Shown here: positions 49,290 to 57,972 of the stretch, in pieces | Layout: each line of letters starts with the position of its first letter | How positions within the stretch are numbered: position 1 is the first letter of the stretch | Assembly (NCBI GenBank): GCA_012517315.1 | Contig: JAAYVE010000056.1 | Location: 17,072 to 81,071 of the forward strand | Direction of reading: 5' to 3' | Source: Deltaproteobacteria bacterium | GTDB taxonomy: Bacteria; Desulfobacterota; Syntrophobacteria; Syntrophobacterales; Syntrophobacteraceae | Length of the DNA: 64,000 nucleotides | Notes under the pieces: generated by a model | Seen by the model: the letters and a program-made list of their open reading frames with translations, nothing else | What the model was told of the DNA's origin: nothing | The model's database searches: none | Translations under genes and position numbers: made by a program

Positions 49290-50857
49290 GATGGTGCTGC
49301 ATGGTGGGAAGACTCCAGCCGCCCGATCACGGCTGGAATTTCACCCAGGGCGTCCGATGCAAGGAGACCACGAGTGGCCACCGCGCCCATGCACCGGTCC
49401 GCCGCCGCGCCGTGGATGTACACCCCCAGGCATGCCGCCTCAAAAGGTCCATACCCCTGTGCCACCAGGCCCGCAATCATGCCTGTCAGGGTATCCCCCA
49501 TGCCGCCGCTGGCCATGGCTGGATTGCCCGAACTGTTCACAGCGAGCCTCCCGTCGGAGGAAGCGATGATGGTCCTGAGTCCTTTTAAAACCAGGGTAAC
49601 GCCGTGGCGCCGACTGAAGGCGCTTGCCACCTCGAGCCGGTTTTCCTGGATTTCCCTCGTGTTTTGTTCCGTCAGTCGGGCCATTTCACCGGGATGGGGA
49701 GTGACAATGACCGGACCCCTAGCTTGCCCCAGCAATGGTAGGTGACCGACTATGGCGGTGAGGGCATCGGCGTCCAGGACCAAGGGGCAGCGTGCCTGCC
49801 CGACCACCTGCCGCACCAGTTCCTGAGTGCCTTGATGCAAAGAGATGCCCGGGCCCATGGCCAACACCTGTTTCCCCTGGAGGAACTCCAGGATGCGGGG
49901 CAAGGCGGATGGGGACGGAGATCTCTCCTCCGTTTCAGGAACGGGGAATGTCATGGCTTCCGTGAGCTTTACCTCTAAGATGGAATTCAAGCTGTCGGGA
50001 ATGAAAAGAGTGACCAGCCCGGCCCCCACCCTTGACGCCCCCTGGCAGACGAGGGCGGCCGCTCCTGTTTTTCCCCTGGAACCGGAGAGAACACACACAT
50101 GGCCTGCCGTCCCTTTGTGAACCCCGGGATGGCGGGGTTTCAGCCATCCCTTCAGAAAGGTCTCGTCGGCCCACCAGCGCTGGATCCCGCTCCCCTGTAT
50201 CACATCCCGGGGAATACCGATGTCCACCACGTGCAGACGGCCTACGTAATCCATTCCCGGTTCGATGACCTGGCCGATTTTCAAACAGCCGAAGGTGGCC
50301 GTACCCGTGGCCATCACGGCGGCTCCCAGGACTTTTCCCGTGCAGGCGTCCAGCCCGGATGGGATGTCCACTGCCAGCCTCGGAACAGGGAGGGCGTTTA
50401 TGGATTCGATCACCTTGCGATAAAGCCCCTGCACTTCTCTTTTGAGCCCCGTCCCGAGAATGGCGTCCACCAACACATGATTTTCGGCAACGCCCTTCCA
50501 TTGGGTATTGAAATCCATGCCTTCATCCCATACCGTGACAGGCACCCCCATCTTCTCCAGGATGGAAAAATTGGTGAGAGCGTCCCCCTGGAGGCGCTCC
50601 GGAGGCCGCAGGCAGAAGACCTGTGTGGGCGCCCCCCTGTCGTGAAAGATGCGGGCGAGAACAAACCCGTCGCCGGCATTGTTTCCGGTTCCAGCCACGA
50701 TGGCGATGCGCCTTTTGAAGAGGTCGGGAACGAGATCCAGGTAGAATGCCGCCGCCCCTCGGGCCGCGTTTTCCATGAGAACGATGCCCGGAATCCCGAT
50801 TTCGTGAATGGTCTTGCGATCCAGTTCAGCCATTTCCCGGGCGGTGACGAGAAGCAT
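49277..50857 (-). CDS. nnr: Bifunctional NAD(P)H-hydrate epimerase/ADP-dependent dehydratase
   Basis: Repairs damaged NAD(P)HX: the N-terminal YjeF_N domain epimerises and the C-terminal ribokinase-like domain dehydrates using ADP. Seen: GIPGIVLMENAARGAA, AGTGNNAGDGFVLARIFHDR, PSGLDACTGKVLGAAV, then GTAGHVCVLSGSRGKTGAA, LVLDADALTAIVG, VTPHPGEMARLT and NPAMASGGMGDTLTGMI. It is 526 aa, a fusion typical of bacteria. The ATG has AGGAGGT upstream; the five codons before it are unlikely to be translated. Acts in the cytoplasm. Confidence 0.93.
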   Translation of the reverse strand: MLLVTAREMAELDRKTIHEIGIPGIVLMENAARGAAAFYLDLVPDLFKRRIAIVAGTGNNAGDGFVLARIFHDRGAPTQVFCLRPPERLQGDALTNFSILEKMGVPVTVWDEGMDFNTQWKGVAENHVLVDAILGTGLKREVQGLYRKVIESINALPVPRLAVDIPSGLDACTGKVLGAAVMATGTATFGCLKIGQVIEPGMDYVGRLHVVDIGIPRDVIQGSGIQRWWADETFLKGWLKPRHPGVHKGTAGHVCVLSGSRGKTGAAALVCQGASRVGAGLVTLFIPDSLNSILEVKLTEAMTFPVPETEERSPSPSALPRILEFLQGKQVLAMGPGISLHQGTQELVRQVVGQARCPLVLDADALTAIVGHLPLLGQARGPVIVTPHPGEMARLTEQNTREIQENRLEVASAFSRRHGVTLVLKGLRTIIASSDGRLAVNSSGNPAMASGGMGDTLTGMIAGLVAQGYGPFEAACLGVYIHGAAADRCMGAVATRGLLASDALGEIPAVIGRLESSHHAAPSCGL

Positions 50858-50868
50858 GGAGACCTCCT

Positions 50869-51249
50869 TCATCTCTCCAAGACGACGACGGCGGCAGCAT
50901 ATTCACCCTCATCGGTGAGGCTCAGGTGCCAAGCTGTAACACCTCGGCCGGCGCAATACGCCTCAGCCCGCGGGGAGAGACTGATGATGGGTTTTCCCAA
51001 GGGATCGTTCCGGACCTGAATGTCGAGCCACTGCACGGGGGATCGCATTCCGAGTCCAAGGGCTTTCACGAAGGCTTCCTTTGCCGCAAACCGCATGGCA
51101 AAGCAGGGACCATGGTTCGTCCTGCGTGAACAGGCTTCCCGCTCGGATTCCGTGAACACCCGCGCCAGGAACCGGTCCCCCCAGCGTCCAACGAGGCGGG
51201 AAATGCGCTCTATGCGCACCAAGTCGATGCCGACTCCCAGAACCGCCAT
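50869..51249 (-). CDS. acpS: Holo-[acyl-carrier-protein] synthase
   Basis: Transfers 4'-phosphopantetheine from CoA to acyl carrier protein. Seen: GVGIDLVRIERISRL with the magnesium aspartate, RFAAKEAFVKALGLGM with the magnesium glutamate, and WHLSLTDEGEYAAAVVVLE. It is 126 aa, normal. One base separates it from pdxJ and it is immediately upstream of the NAD(P)HX repair gene, the standard bacterial arrangement. Confidence 0.95.
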   Translation of the reverse strand: MAVLGVGIDLVRIERISRLVGRWGDRFLARVFTESEREACSRRTNHGPCFAMRFAAKEAFVKALGLGMRSPVQWLDIQVRNDPLGKPIISLSPRAEAYCAGRGVTAWHLSLTDEGEYAAAVVVLER

Positions 51250-51250
51250 T

Positions 51251-51967
51251 TCAGCCGTTCACCAGATCGATCATCTCCCTCACCGCCCGCTCTATCCCAA
51301 CCAGGACGGCACGCGCCATGACCGAGTGGCCGATGCTGAATTCTTCGATTTCTGTGATGTTCCTCAGCCAGAGGACATTGCGATAATCCACCCCGTGGCC
51401 GGCATGAACCCCCAACCCCAGTTTCTGGGCAAGCCTGCATGCCGTCTCGATACGCTCGTATTCATCCTGCCTTCTGGAAAAGGTGGTGGACTCGGCGAAG
51501 CCCCCCGTGTGGATCTCCACGTAATCGGCTTCCAGCCGGTGGGCTGTCTTGATGTGCCTGGGATCCGGGTTTACAAACAGACTCACGGCGATGCCCCCTT
51601 CATGGAGGGACTTCATGACTTCCCCGAGGCGCTCCTCGTGGAGGACCACATCGAGCCCTCCCTCCGTGGTCAATTCCTGGCGCTTCTCGGGAACCAGAGT
51701 GACCACGTCGGGCTTGATCTTCAGGGCGATCTGCACCATTTCGTCGGTAGCGGCCATCTCAAGGTTCAGCTTCGTCTTCACGGTCCGCCTCAGAATCTCC
51801 ACATCACGATCCTGAATATGACGGCGGTCTTCGCGCAAGTGGACCACGATTCCCTGGGCTCCTGCGAGCTCGGCAAGAAATGCGGCGGCAACCGGATCGG
51901 GCTCGGCCGCCAGGCGCGCTTGTCTTACGGTGGCCACATGATCGACGTTGATGGAAACCCTCGCCAC
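51251..51967 (-). CDS. pdxJ: Pyridoxine 5'-phosphate synthase
   Basis: Final ring-closing enzyme of the DXP-dependent vitamin B6 pathway. Seen: [59 protein letters not shown] and [11 protein letters not shown], the PdxJ active-site set. It is 238 aa. It precedes acpS in the phoH-pgpH-ybeY-pdxJ-acpS operon. PdxA and deoxyxylulose synthase are not in this window. Confidence 0.96.
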   Translation of the reverse strand: MARVSINVDHVATVRQARLAAEPDPVAAAFLAELAGAQGIVVHLREDRRHIQDRDVEILRRTVKTKLNLEMAATDEMVQIALKIKPDVVTLVPEKRQELTTEGGLDVVLHEERLGEVMKSLHEGGIAVSLFVNPDPRHIKTAHRLEADYVEIHTGGFAESTTFSRRQDEYERIETACRLAQKLGLGVHAGHGVDYRNVLWLRNITEIEEFSIGHSVMARAVLVGIERAVREMIDLVNG

Positions 51968-52069
51968 AATCCCTCCTTCGTGTCAACAAACGACCTGCTC
52001 TCTCTCCCTAAAAACGCAGCCGGCTCCCAGGAAGGGAATCTCCGACGCCGGCGGCCCACCCAATTTCAC

Positions 52070-52549
52070 TCACTCCTCCGGTCGGAAATACCACCGGAAC
52101 GCCGCGGCATCACAGCCGACCAACTCCAGGAGTTCAAGCGTCTTTCCGGCCATTTCCAAAGCCTCTGCTTCCCCTTTTTCATGGTCATACCCCACAAGGT
52201 GGAGAACGCCGTGGACGAGGAGCAGGACCAGGATCTCACCGAGCGGCCGGTCGCATTCTTCGCTCATGGCTTTGGCCATGGGTGCGGAGATCACCACGTC
52301 GCCCAGGAGTTCCGGGCTCACATCGCCGAATTCCCCCTCCAGCATGGGAAAGGCGAGGACGTCGGTAGTGGATTTCACCCGCCGGAATTCCCAGTTGAGA
52401 CGTGCCATCTCCTCGTCGTCCACGATGGCGATGCTCAACTCGGTATCAGTGTATCCCAAGGCGCTTAAGATCCGTTCGGCCTCCCGCTCGATCTGCACCG
52501 GATTTATCGCGATCTGGCTTTGATTCACGCTGATGTGGATCACACACAT
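52070..52549 (-). CDS. ybeY: Endoribonuclease/rRNA maturation factor YbeY
   Basis: Zinc-dependent RNase involved in 16S rRNA maturation and ribosome quality control. Seen: the LSIAIVDDEEMARLNWEFRR and STTDVLAFPM segments and the zinc motif LVHGVLHLVGYDHEKGEAE. It is 159 aa, full length with VIHISVNQSQIAIN as first strand. The start at 52549 therefore seems right although it lies 104 bases inside the end of pgpH. Confidence 0.94.
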   Translation of the reverse strand: MCVIHISVNQSQIAINPVQIEREAERILSALGYTDTELSIAIVDDEEMARLNWEFRRVKSTTDVLAFPMLEGEFGDVSPELLGDVVISAPMAKAMSEECDRPLGEILVLLLVHGVLHLVGYDHEKGEAEALEMAGKTLELLELVGCDAAAFRWYFRPEE

Positions 52550-54935
52550 CCGTTTTTCCCTTTTCTTCCCGGGGCGAAAGGGTGGGATATTCGATGCGCT
52601 GGTGATGGATGGTCGCCAGGATCTGGTTGAAATGCTTGGCGATGGAATGAAGGTCCTTCAAGGTCAGCTCGCACTCATCCAGTTGTCCGTCACTGAAGAT
52701 GTTGTTGATCAGGCGGCTGACCATTCCCTGAATCCTGGCCGGGGTCGGATCACCCAGGGACCTGCATGCCGCCTCCACCACGTCCGCCAACATGACCAGG
52801 CCGGCTTCCTTCGTCTGTGGTTTTGGGCCAGGATACCGGTAGTCGTCCACATTGATGGGGGGCAGTGCAGCCCCACGCCGGGCCTGCTCCTTCTCCCGCG
52901 CTTCCAGGGCCTTCTTGTAGAAAAACGAGATGAAGCTCGTTCCATGATGCTGGCGAATGATCTCGACTACGGGTCTGGGAAGATGATGCTGCCTCGCCAG
53001 TTCGATCCCCTCCTTCACGTGGGCGATGAGAATCAAACTGCTCATGGACGGGGCCAGCTTTTCGTGGCGGTTTTCGCAATCCACCTGGTTTTCGATGTAA
53101 TACAGGGGCTTCTTGATCTTTCCGATGTCGTGATAGTACGCAGCCACCTTGGCAAGCAACGCATTGGCGCCGATGGACTTGGCCGCCGCTTCCACCATGT
53201 TTCCCACAATGACACTGTGATGATAGGTTCCGGGAGCCTGCACCATCAGCGCCTGCAGGAGAGGCTGGTCCATGGTGACCAACTCCAGTAGCTTCGTGTC
53301 CGTCGTGTAGCCGAAGGCCATTTCCGCCAAGGGGGTGAACCCTGTCACCAGGACTCCCGCGAAGATGCCCCCACAGAAGCCGAAGAACGCGTGTGTCGCG
53401 ATTCCCAGGAAGGCGATTTGTTCGTGAACGAATGCATTGAGGATGATGAGCACGGCATTGGCGCACCCCACAAATAGGCCGGCCTTGATGGGAATCATCC
53501 GGTTTCTGCAAGGGGTCACGCCGTGGGCGGCCACGTAGGAACCGATGAGGAAGTAAAAGAGCAGGCCGAAATCCTTGCCGAAGAGCATTCCGGCAAAGAG
53601 GGTCAAAAGCAATGAGAAGAGCAAGGAGACAGTCACGCCGAAGAAAACGCTCGCCATCATGGCCCCTGCACTGAGGGGGATGGCATAGATCAGGGTCTTG
53701 CCTGAGAGGTGGCTCGAAGCATCTCCCACCAGGTCCACCATCCACATGGTGCCCCGACCCATGGTGAGCAAGATGACGAGGAGCATGCCGAGAAACAGGT
53801 AGTCGCAAAGGTCCATCCTGAACGTGGGGATGTGCTGCTTCACCACGTGGACCACCACCCAGATGCACAGCCCGCTCGAGAGGAACATGGTCACGAAGAT
53901 CAGAAGCCAATGACGCCCCGCCATTCCCTGCTCGTGGCCTTTGAGCTTGATGAGTTCCTCCGGGCCGATTCTTTGACCTTCCCGGACCAACATTTCATTT
54001 TTTCTCACCTGGACGTAAACGGGTTTAACCGACGCGTAAGCCTTCTCCCGCCGTTCATCCGATGCGGCGAGGTTGAAGGTCAGGTTCGGCTGCAGAAGCT
54101 GCGATGCCAGAAGGCCGATGGAAATGCTCTCTTCATTGTTGCCCCAGTTTTCCAGGGCGTACGTCCTCACCAGCTTCCGGGCTTCCTTGATGTCGGGAAA
54201 TGCGTGAGGGGGCGGGTGCAGGAACTCCTCCCGGCTGCCGAGCCTGCGCACAGCAATGTCCCGCCCCTGGGAATGGATGAGCCAGTTCTTGCTCGATACG
54301 ATCCCTTGGTCCAGAGCCCATTTGAGGAGTTGAACGAGCCTGCCCACTAGATCCTCGGAAAACCGGTGTCGGGAAAGGATCGAAAAAATCTCATCCGACA
54401 CTTCCAAGCCGATCAGGTCCTCGAAGTCCTTTTTGCTCGGCACCACTTCCCCTCGGGGATCCTGAGACTCCAGGGAGTCGGTGCCCCTATTGTACAGCAA
54501 TCCGGCCGAATCCGCCTCGGGCATGACAACAGGTCCGGCGGCCGGTCCTGAAGTTGCACGGAGAGCTTCCCGCATGCTCTGAAACGAGACCTGCACCCTT
54601 TCCTGCAGGTGCACAACCACGTTCTCGTCCAGATCATAAACGGCGGGAGCCGAGCGGGCCGCCTCCTCCCGCTTCTTGGCCGTGGCCGCCGCATCCTCCA
54701 CCAGGATGTCCCGTTTGGCCTTGATGTTCCGGTCGGCAATGTCCCCAACCTGGTAGGTGCGCTTCGTGCCGGTGAAAGAAGGGGTGATGAGGGCGGCAAT
54801 GATGAGACTCAGAACCACCAGGATGAAAGCTCTCTGAACGAGAGGCTCCTTGAACTGAGGCGGGATGACTTTTTTGCACAGGCACCAGGTGGACTTGTTC
54901 TTGCGCCGTTCCTGATCCTTCTTTTGGTTTTCCAT
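52446..54935 (-). CDS. pgpH: 7TM-HDED/HD-family phosphohydrolase (PgpH-type, predicted c-di-AMP phosphodiesterase)
   Basis: Membrane phosphodiesterase of the 7TMR-HD family. Seen: first membrane segment (AFILVVLSLIIAALITPSF), an extracytoplasmic HDED-like domain (about 50-300), seven membrane helices (about 310-500) and a cytoplasmic HD domain with TYHHSVIVGNMVEAAAKSIG, YYHDIGKIKKPLYYIE and HHGTSFISFFY. In Listeria the homologue hydrolyses c-di-AMP; here that is an inference. It is 829 aa. The ATG lies four bases after the phoH stop. Its last 34 codons (KGKTDVCDPHQRESK onward) overlap ybeY and are low-complexity. Confidence 0.9.
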   Translation of the reverse strand: MENQKKDQERRKNKSTWCLCKKVIPPQFKEPLVQRAFILVVLSLIIAALITPSFTGTKRTYQVGDIADRNIKAKRDILVEDAAATAKKREEAARSAPAVYDLDENVVVHLQERVQVSFQSMREALRATSGPAAGPVVMPEADSAGLLYNRGTDSLESQDPRGEVVPSKKDFEDLIGLEVSDEIFSILSRHRFSEDLVGRLVQLLKWALDQGIVSSKNWLIHSQGRDIAVRRLGSREEFLHPPPHAFPDIKEARKLVRTYALENWGNNEESISIGLLASQLLQPNLTFNLAASDERREKAYASVKPVYVQVRKNEMLVREGQRIGPEELIKLKGHEQGMAGRHWLLIFVTMFLSSGLCIWVVVHVVKQHIPTFRMDLCDYLFLGMLLVILLTMGRGTMWMVDLVGDASSHLSGKTLIYAIPLSAGAMMASVFFGVTVSLLFSLLLTLFAGMLFGKDFGLLFYFLIGSYVAAHGVTPCRNRMIPIKAGLFVGCANAVLIILNAFVHEQIAFLGIATHAFFGFCGGIFAGVLVTGFTPLAEMAFGYTTDTKLLELVTMDQPLLQALMVQAPGTYHHSVIVGNMVEAAAKSIGANALLAKVAAYYHDIGKIKKPLYYIENQVDCENRHEKLAPSMSSLILIAHVKEGIELARQHHLPRPVVEIIRQHHGTSFISFFYKKALEAREKEQARRGAALPPINVDDYRYPGPKPQTKEAGLVMLADVVEAACRSLGDPTPARIQGMVSRLINNIFSDGQLDECELTLKDLHSIAKHFNQILATIHHQRIEYPTLSPREEKGKTDVCDPHQRESKPDRDKSGADRAGGRTDLKRLGIH

Positions 54936-54939
54936 GGGC

Positions 54940-55923
54940 TCAATTCCCGATGGGAGTCCCTGCAATCCCGGCCTTCTGCTCCTCCATGCGTTCGTAAGCC
55001 TGGATGATCTCCTGGACCAGGCGATGCCTCACCACATCCCGGTTCGTAAAAAAAACGAACCGGATGGCATCGATCCCCTTGAGGAGCTGAATGGCTTCCA
55101 CCAACCCTGAAAGCTTGTTCTCCGGAAGGTCTATCTGTGTGATGTCCCCCGTGATTACGGCCTTGGATCCAAGCCCCAGACGCGTGAGAAACATCTTCAT
55201 CTGCTCGCTGGTCGTGTTCTGGGCCTCATCCAGGATGACAAAGGCGTCGTTGAGGGTCCGCCCCCGCATGAAGGCCAGGGGAGCCACCTCGATCACCCCC
55301 CGCTGGATCAGGTTCGAAGCCTTCTCAAACTCCATCATGTCATGCAGCGCATCGTAAAGAGGGCGCAGGTACGGATTCACCTTTTCCGCAAGATCCCCCG
55401 GCAGAAAACCCAATTTCTCTCCCGCCTCCACTGCGGGTCGCACCAGGACGATACGCCGGACCTGCTCCTTGGCCATGGCGGCCCCCGCCATGGCCATGGC
55501 CAGGTATGTCTTGCCCGTTCCCGCCGGGCCGATTCCGAAGACGATGTCGAAGCTGCGAATGGCTTCAATGTATTCCTTCTGTTTGAGGCTCTTGGGACTC
55601 ACCGTGCGCTTGTTGGAAGCGACGAAAACCTGGTCGAGAAAAATGTCCTTGAGATTCGCCCGGGAACTCTCGCTCAGAATGCGAATGGCGTAAAGAATGT
55701 CGCTGCTGAAGAGGGGATACCCCCTCTGGATGAGTTCCGCCAGATCTCCCAGCAACTGCACCACGAGTTCCACGTCTGGTGCATCGCCGGAGATGGTGAA
55801 CTGGTTGCCGCGAAGATGAATGCGCACGTTCAGCTGCTTTTCAATGACCTTGAGGTGGCCGTTCCGGACACCTGCCAGTTGCTGCACCAGCCGGTTGTCC
55901 TCGAAGCTCACCTGGGAGGTCAT
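54940..55923 (-). CDS. phoH: PhoH-like ATPase
   Basis: Cytoplasmic ATPase of the PhoH/YbeZ group, linked to RNA and ribosome metabolism together with YbeY. Seen: N-terminal KH-like part ([20 protein letters not shown]), Walker [40 protein letters not shown], Walker [13 protein letters not shown], and [10 protein letters not shown]. It is 327 aa from the ATG at 55923; a start 18 codons earlier exists but lies outside the conserved part. Heads a minus-strand operon with its own promoter. Confidence 0.94.
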   Translation of the reverse strand: MTSQVSFEDNRLVQQLAGVRNGHLKVIEKQLNVRIHLRGNQFTISGDAPDVELVVQLLGDLAELIQRGYPLFSSDILYAIRILSESSRANLKDIFLDQVFVASNKRTVSPKSLKQKEYIEAIRSFDIVFGIGPAGTGKTYLAMAMAGAAMAKEQVRRIVLVRPAVEAGEKLGFLPGDLAEKVNPYLRPLYDALHDMMEFEKASNLIQRGVIEVAPLAFMRGRTLNDAFVILDEAQNTTSEQMKMFLTRLGLGSKAVITGDITQIDLPENKLSGLVEAIQLLKGIDAIRFVFFTNRDVVRHRLVQEIIQAYERMEEQKAGIAGTPIGN

Positions 55924-56064
55924 CTCCACGTATCTTCCCGTGCGACTCGGTTGAGCCAAGTATCCGCGCCCCCTCAAACGGTCAGGCGTCCTTCCTGAAA
56001 CGCCATAAACTGAGTATTTTCAACCGATTGATTCCATCGTCATCACATTGCCGAAAGAGTTCTT

Positions 56065-56093
56065 AAGATAGCACTTGTTTCCAGGTCTGACAA
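56065..56093 (-). promoter_or_regulatory. Promoter of the phoH operon
   Basis: Minus strand: TTGTCA (56088-56093), 17 bases, TATCTT (56065-56070). Transcription would begin near 56058, with a leader of about 135 bases. Confidence 0.55.
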
Positions 56094-56272
56094 CATGATC
56101 GCAAAAAGATTTCAAACGATAATTCAATGAAATAACAGTTGGTTAAACAGACCACTCCCGAAAATCCGTTTTCCTCGCCCCGCTTCCCACCGCGAGGTCC
56201 TCCAGACCTTCTCGCCGGCGGCCCGGTTTGGCGGCGCGACCACGGAACACCGGCATGAGCTCAGGAAATGCC

Positions 56273-56300
56273 TAGACAGTGGGGGGGTTTTTTGTTAAAT
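56273..56300 (+). promoter_or_regulatory. Putative promoter of tRNA-Pro
   Basis: TAGACA (56273-56278), 16 bases including a G7T6 run, then TTAAAT (56295-56300), about 15 bases before the tRNA 5' end. Both boxes are off-consensus. Confidence 0.35.
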
Positions 56301-56315
56301 GCAAACACAATCGGT

Positions 56316-56389
56316 CGGGACGTGGCTCAGCCTGGTAGAGCGCTGCGTTCGGGACGCAGAGGTCGCTGGTTCGAATCCAGTCGTCCCGA
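56316..56389 (+). tRNA. tRNA-Pro (anticodon CGG)
   Basis: Complete cloverleaf: acceptor CGGGACG pairs with CGTCCCG, D arm GGCTCAGCCTGGTAGAGC, anticodon stem CTGCG/CGCAG with loop TTCGGGA (anticodon CGG), T arm with GGTTCGAATCC, discriminator A. CCA is not encoded. It decodes CCG. Confidence 0.95.
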
Positions 56390-56496
56390 CTCTATCCCCA
56401 GAATCTTCAGGCTTCTTCTGACGGGCAGTGATCACCATAGCCGTGGATGCTTCGTCTTACAGGATCCTTCCAGAATTCCATCACAAGTGAACGGAA

Positions 56497-57549
56497 ATGA
56501 AACGCTCCCATTTCGTGAGACTTCTGGAGAACACCCCTTGCATTTTAGGGGAAGGGGCGGTCATCGAACGCCTGCGGCGCCAAGGCGGCTTAGAACTGGA
56601 TGACCACCTGGTCAATTCGGCCTTCATATACGAAAAAGCGAAACGGGCGGCTCTCGAGGAGATCTGCCGTCAATACCTGGATATCGGCCACCAGTTCGGG
56701 CTGCCGCTCCTCATGTCCACCCCCACCTGGCGGGCCAACCGGGAAAGGATCGAAGCGGCCGGGTACGACGGAGTGGATGTCAACGGTGACAATGCGAGAT
56801 TCCTCGCCAGCCTGCGGAACGGCTACGGGGATTATGGGGAGAAGGTTGTCATCTGCGGCTTGATGAGCTGCCGAGGTGATGCCTATAGCCCTTCCGAAGC
56901 GATGGGAGTCGAAGAGGCGTTGGAATTCCATGCCTGGCAGGCCATGAGACTGGCCGAAGCCGATATTGATTTTCTCCTTACGGCAACCTTACCTGCCCTG
57001 AGCGAAGCAACGGGCCTTGCCATGGCCCTTGCAGCCACCGGTCGCCCCTACATCGTCAGTTTTGTGGTCCGCCCCGAAGGAACGCTGCTGGACGGAACTC
57101 CCTTGAACGATGCCCTCGCTTCCATCGATGCCATCGCAAGACCGCGACCTCTGGCCTATATGATCAACTGCACCCATGTCTCCTTTGCCCGGTCGGCACT
57201 GACGCACGAATTGCATTCATCCCCCTTCGTCCGACAGCGTGTCGTCGGCCTTCTAGCCAACACTGCAGCCCTCAGTCCCGAAGACCTGAACAACAGCGCC
57301 GTCCTGGTGGAGGAAGAACCGGAGAGCTTTGGCCGATCCGTGGCCGCAATGCACCGGGAACTGGGCCTGAAGATCCTGGGAGGCTGCTGTGGAACCGACG
57401 ACCGGCACATCCGTTGCCTGGCCGAGCATCTCGTCGGAGGACCCCGACGGGATCGGCCGCAACCGGGCGAACCGGCATCCTGTCCGGCACATGATGCCCC
57501 AACCTCGTTCCATGCCAATCAGCCCACAAGACCGAAAACGCTTGGATAA
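56497..57549 (+). CDS. Homocysteine S-methyltransferase family protein
   Basis: Zinc enzyme of the betaine-homocysteine/MmuM-type family, which transfers a methyl group to homocysteine from S-methylmethionine or similar donors. Seen: GEGAVIERLRRQG near the start, then MSTPTWRANRERIEAAGY, the zinc ligands MINCTH (about residue 227) and GGCCGTDDRHI (about 293-303). It is 350 aa, the last 30 non-conserved. No methionine-cycle genes are adjacent, so the methyl donor is open. The ribosome-binding site is weak. Confidence 0.85.
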   Translation: MKRSHFVRLLENTPCILGEGAVIERLRRQGGLELDDHLVNSAFIYEKAKRAALEEICRQYLDIGHQFGLPLLMSTPTWRANRERIEAAGYDGVDVNGDNARFLASLRNGYGDYGEKVVICGLMSCRGDAYSPSEAMGVEEALEFHAWQAMRLAEADIDFLLTATLPALSEATGLAMALAATGRPYIVSFVVRPEGTLLDGTPLNDALASIDAIARPRPLAYMINCTHVSFARSALTHELHSSPFVRQRVVGLLANTAALSPEDLNNSAVLVEEEPESFGRSVAAMHRELGLKILGGCCGTDDRHIRCLAEHLVGGPRRDRPQPGEPASCPAHDAPTSFHANQPTRPKTLG

Positions 57550-57972
57550 CACCAAAAGCCGAAGGGGCGCTGCCCTGTTTCCTCATCACTGCGCAGGGTT
57601 TTTCGAGCCTCTCCCGGCGTGCGGTTTGCCACTCGAAAGGTCGGACCCATGGATCACACGATCGCCGACATCATGGGGCAACCGGCTTCCCAGCATCCCT
57701 TAAAGGTCGGGACGAGCAACATCCTCCAGAGATCTCCACAGGACTTGTTCTCCTTCATCGCTCAAAGACCCCGGCTCATGAAAACCCTATAGGACCCAGT
57801 GCACGTGAACCAAAGAGCCGATTTTTTTGTTTCACAAATGCCGCCTCGGTCCTGGAATTCTTCAATGCGGGAGAAGTCATTGTTCCGGTTCCTCAGCGCC
57901 GAGACACAGAAAGCCCGTCGGATGGCGGGCTTTCTGGCATTTCCCGTTTAGAAACAATGGAGACGAAGCGTC
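57550..57972. other. Intergenic region between the methyltransferase and fdhA
   Basis: About 420 bases between converging genes. Apart from one strong hairpin (57908-57935) I see no gene or RNA; short frames here have no support. Confidence 0.5.
57908..57935 (-). terminator. Strong hairpin at the end of the fdh operon
   Basis: Perfect ten-base-pair stem AGAAAGCCCG/CGGGCTTTCT with an eight-base loop, 38 bases past the fdhA stop. The T-rich part of the 3' arm gives a short uridine run. It could terminate either convergent transcript. Confidence 0.6.

Larger units (their letters stand above)
55924..56315. other. AT-rich intergenic region between phoH and tRNA-Pro
   Basis: About 390 bases, with a conspicuously AT-rich block at 56030-56150 that holds the phoH promoter. 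On the plus side a tRNA-Pro promoter is possible. No gene is seen. Confidence 0.6.
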
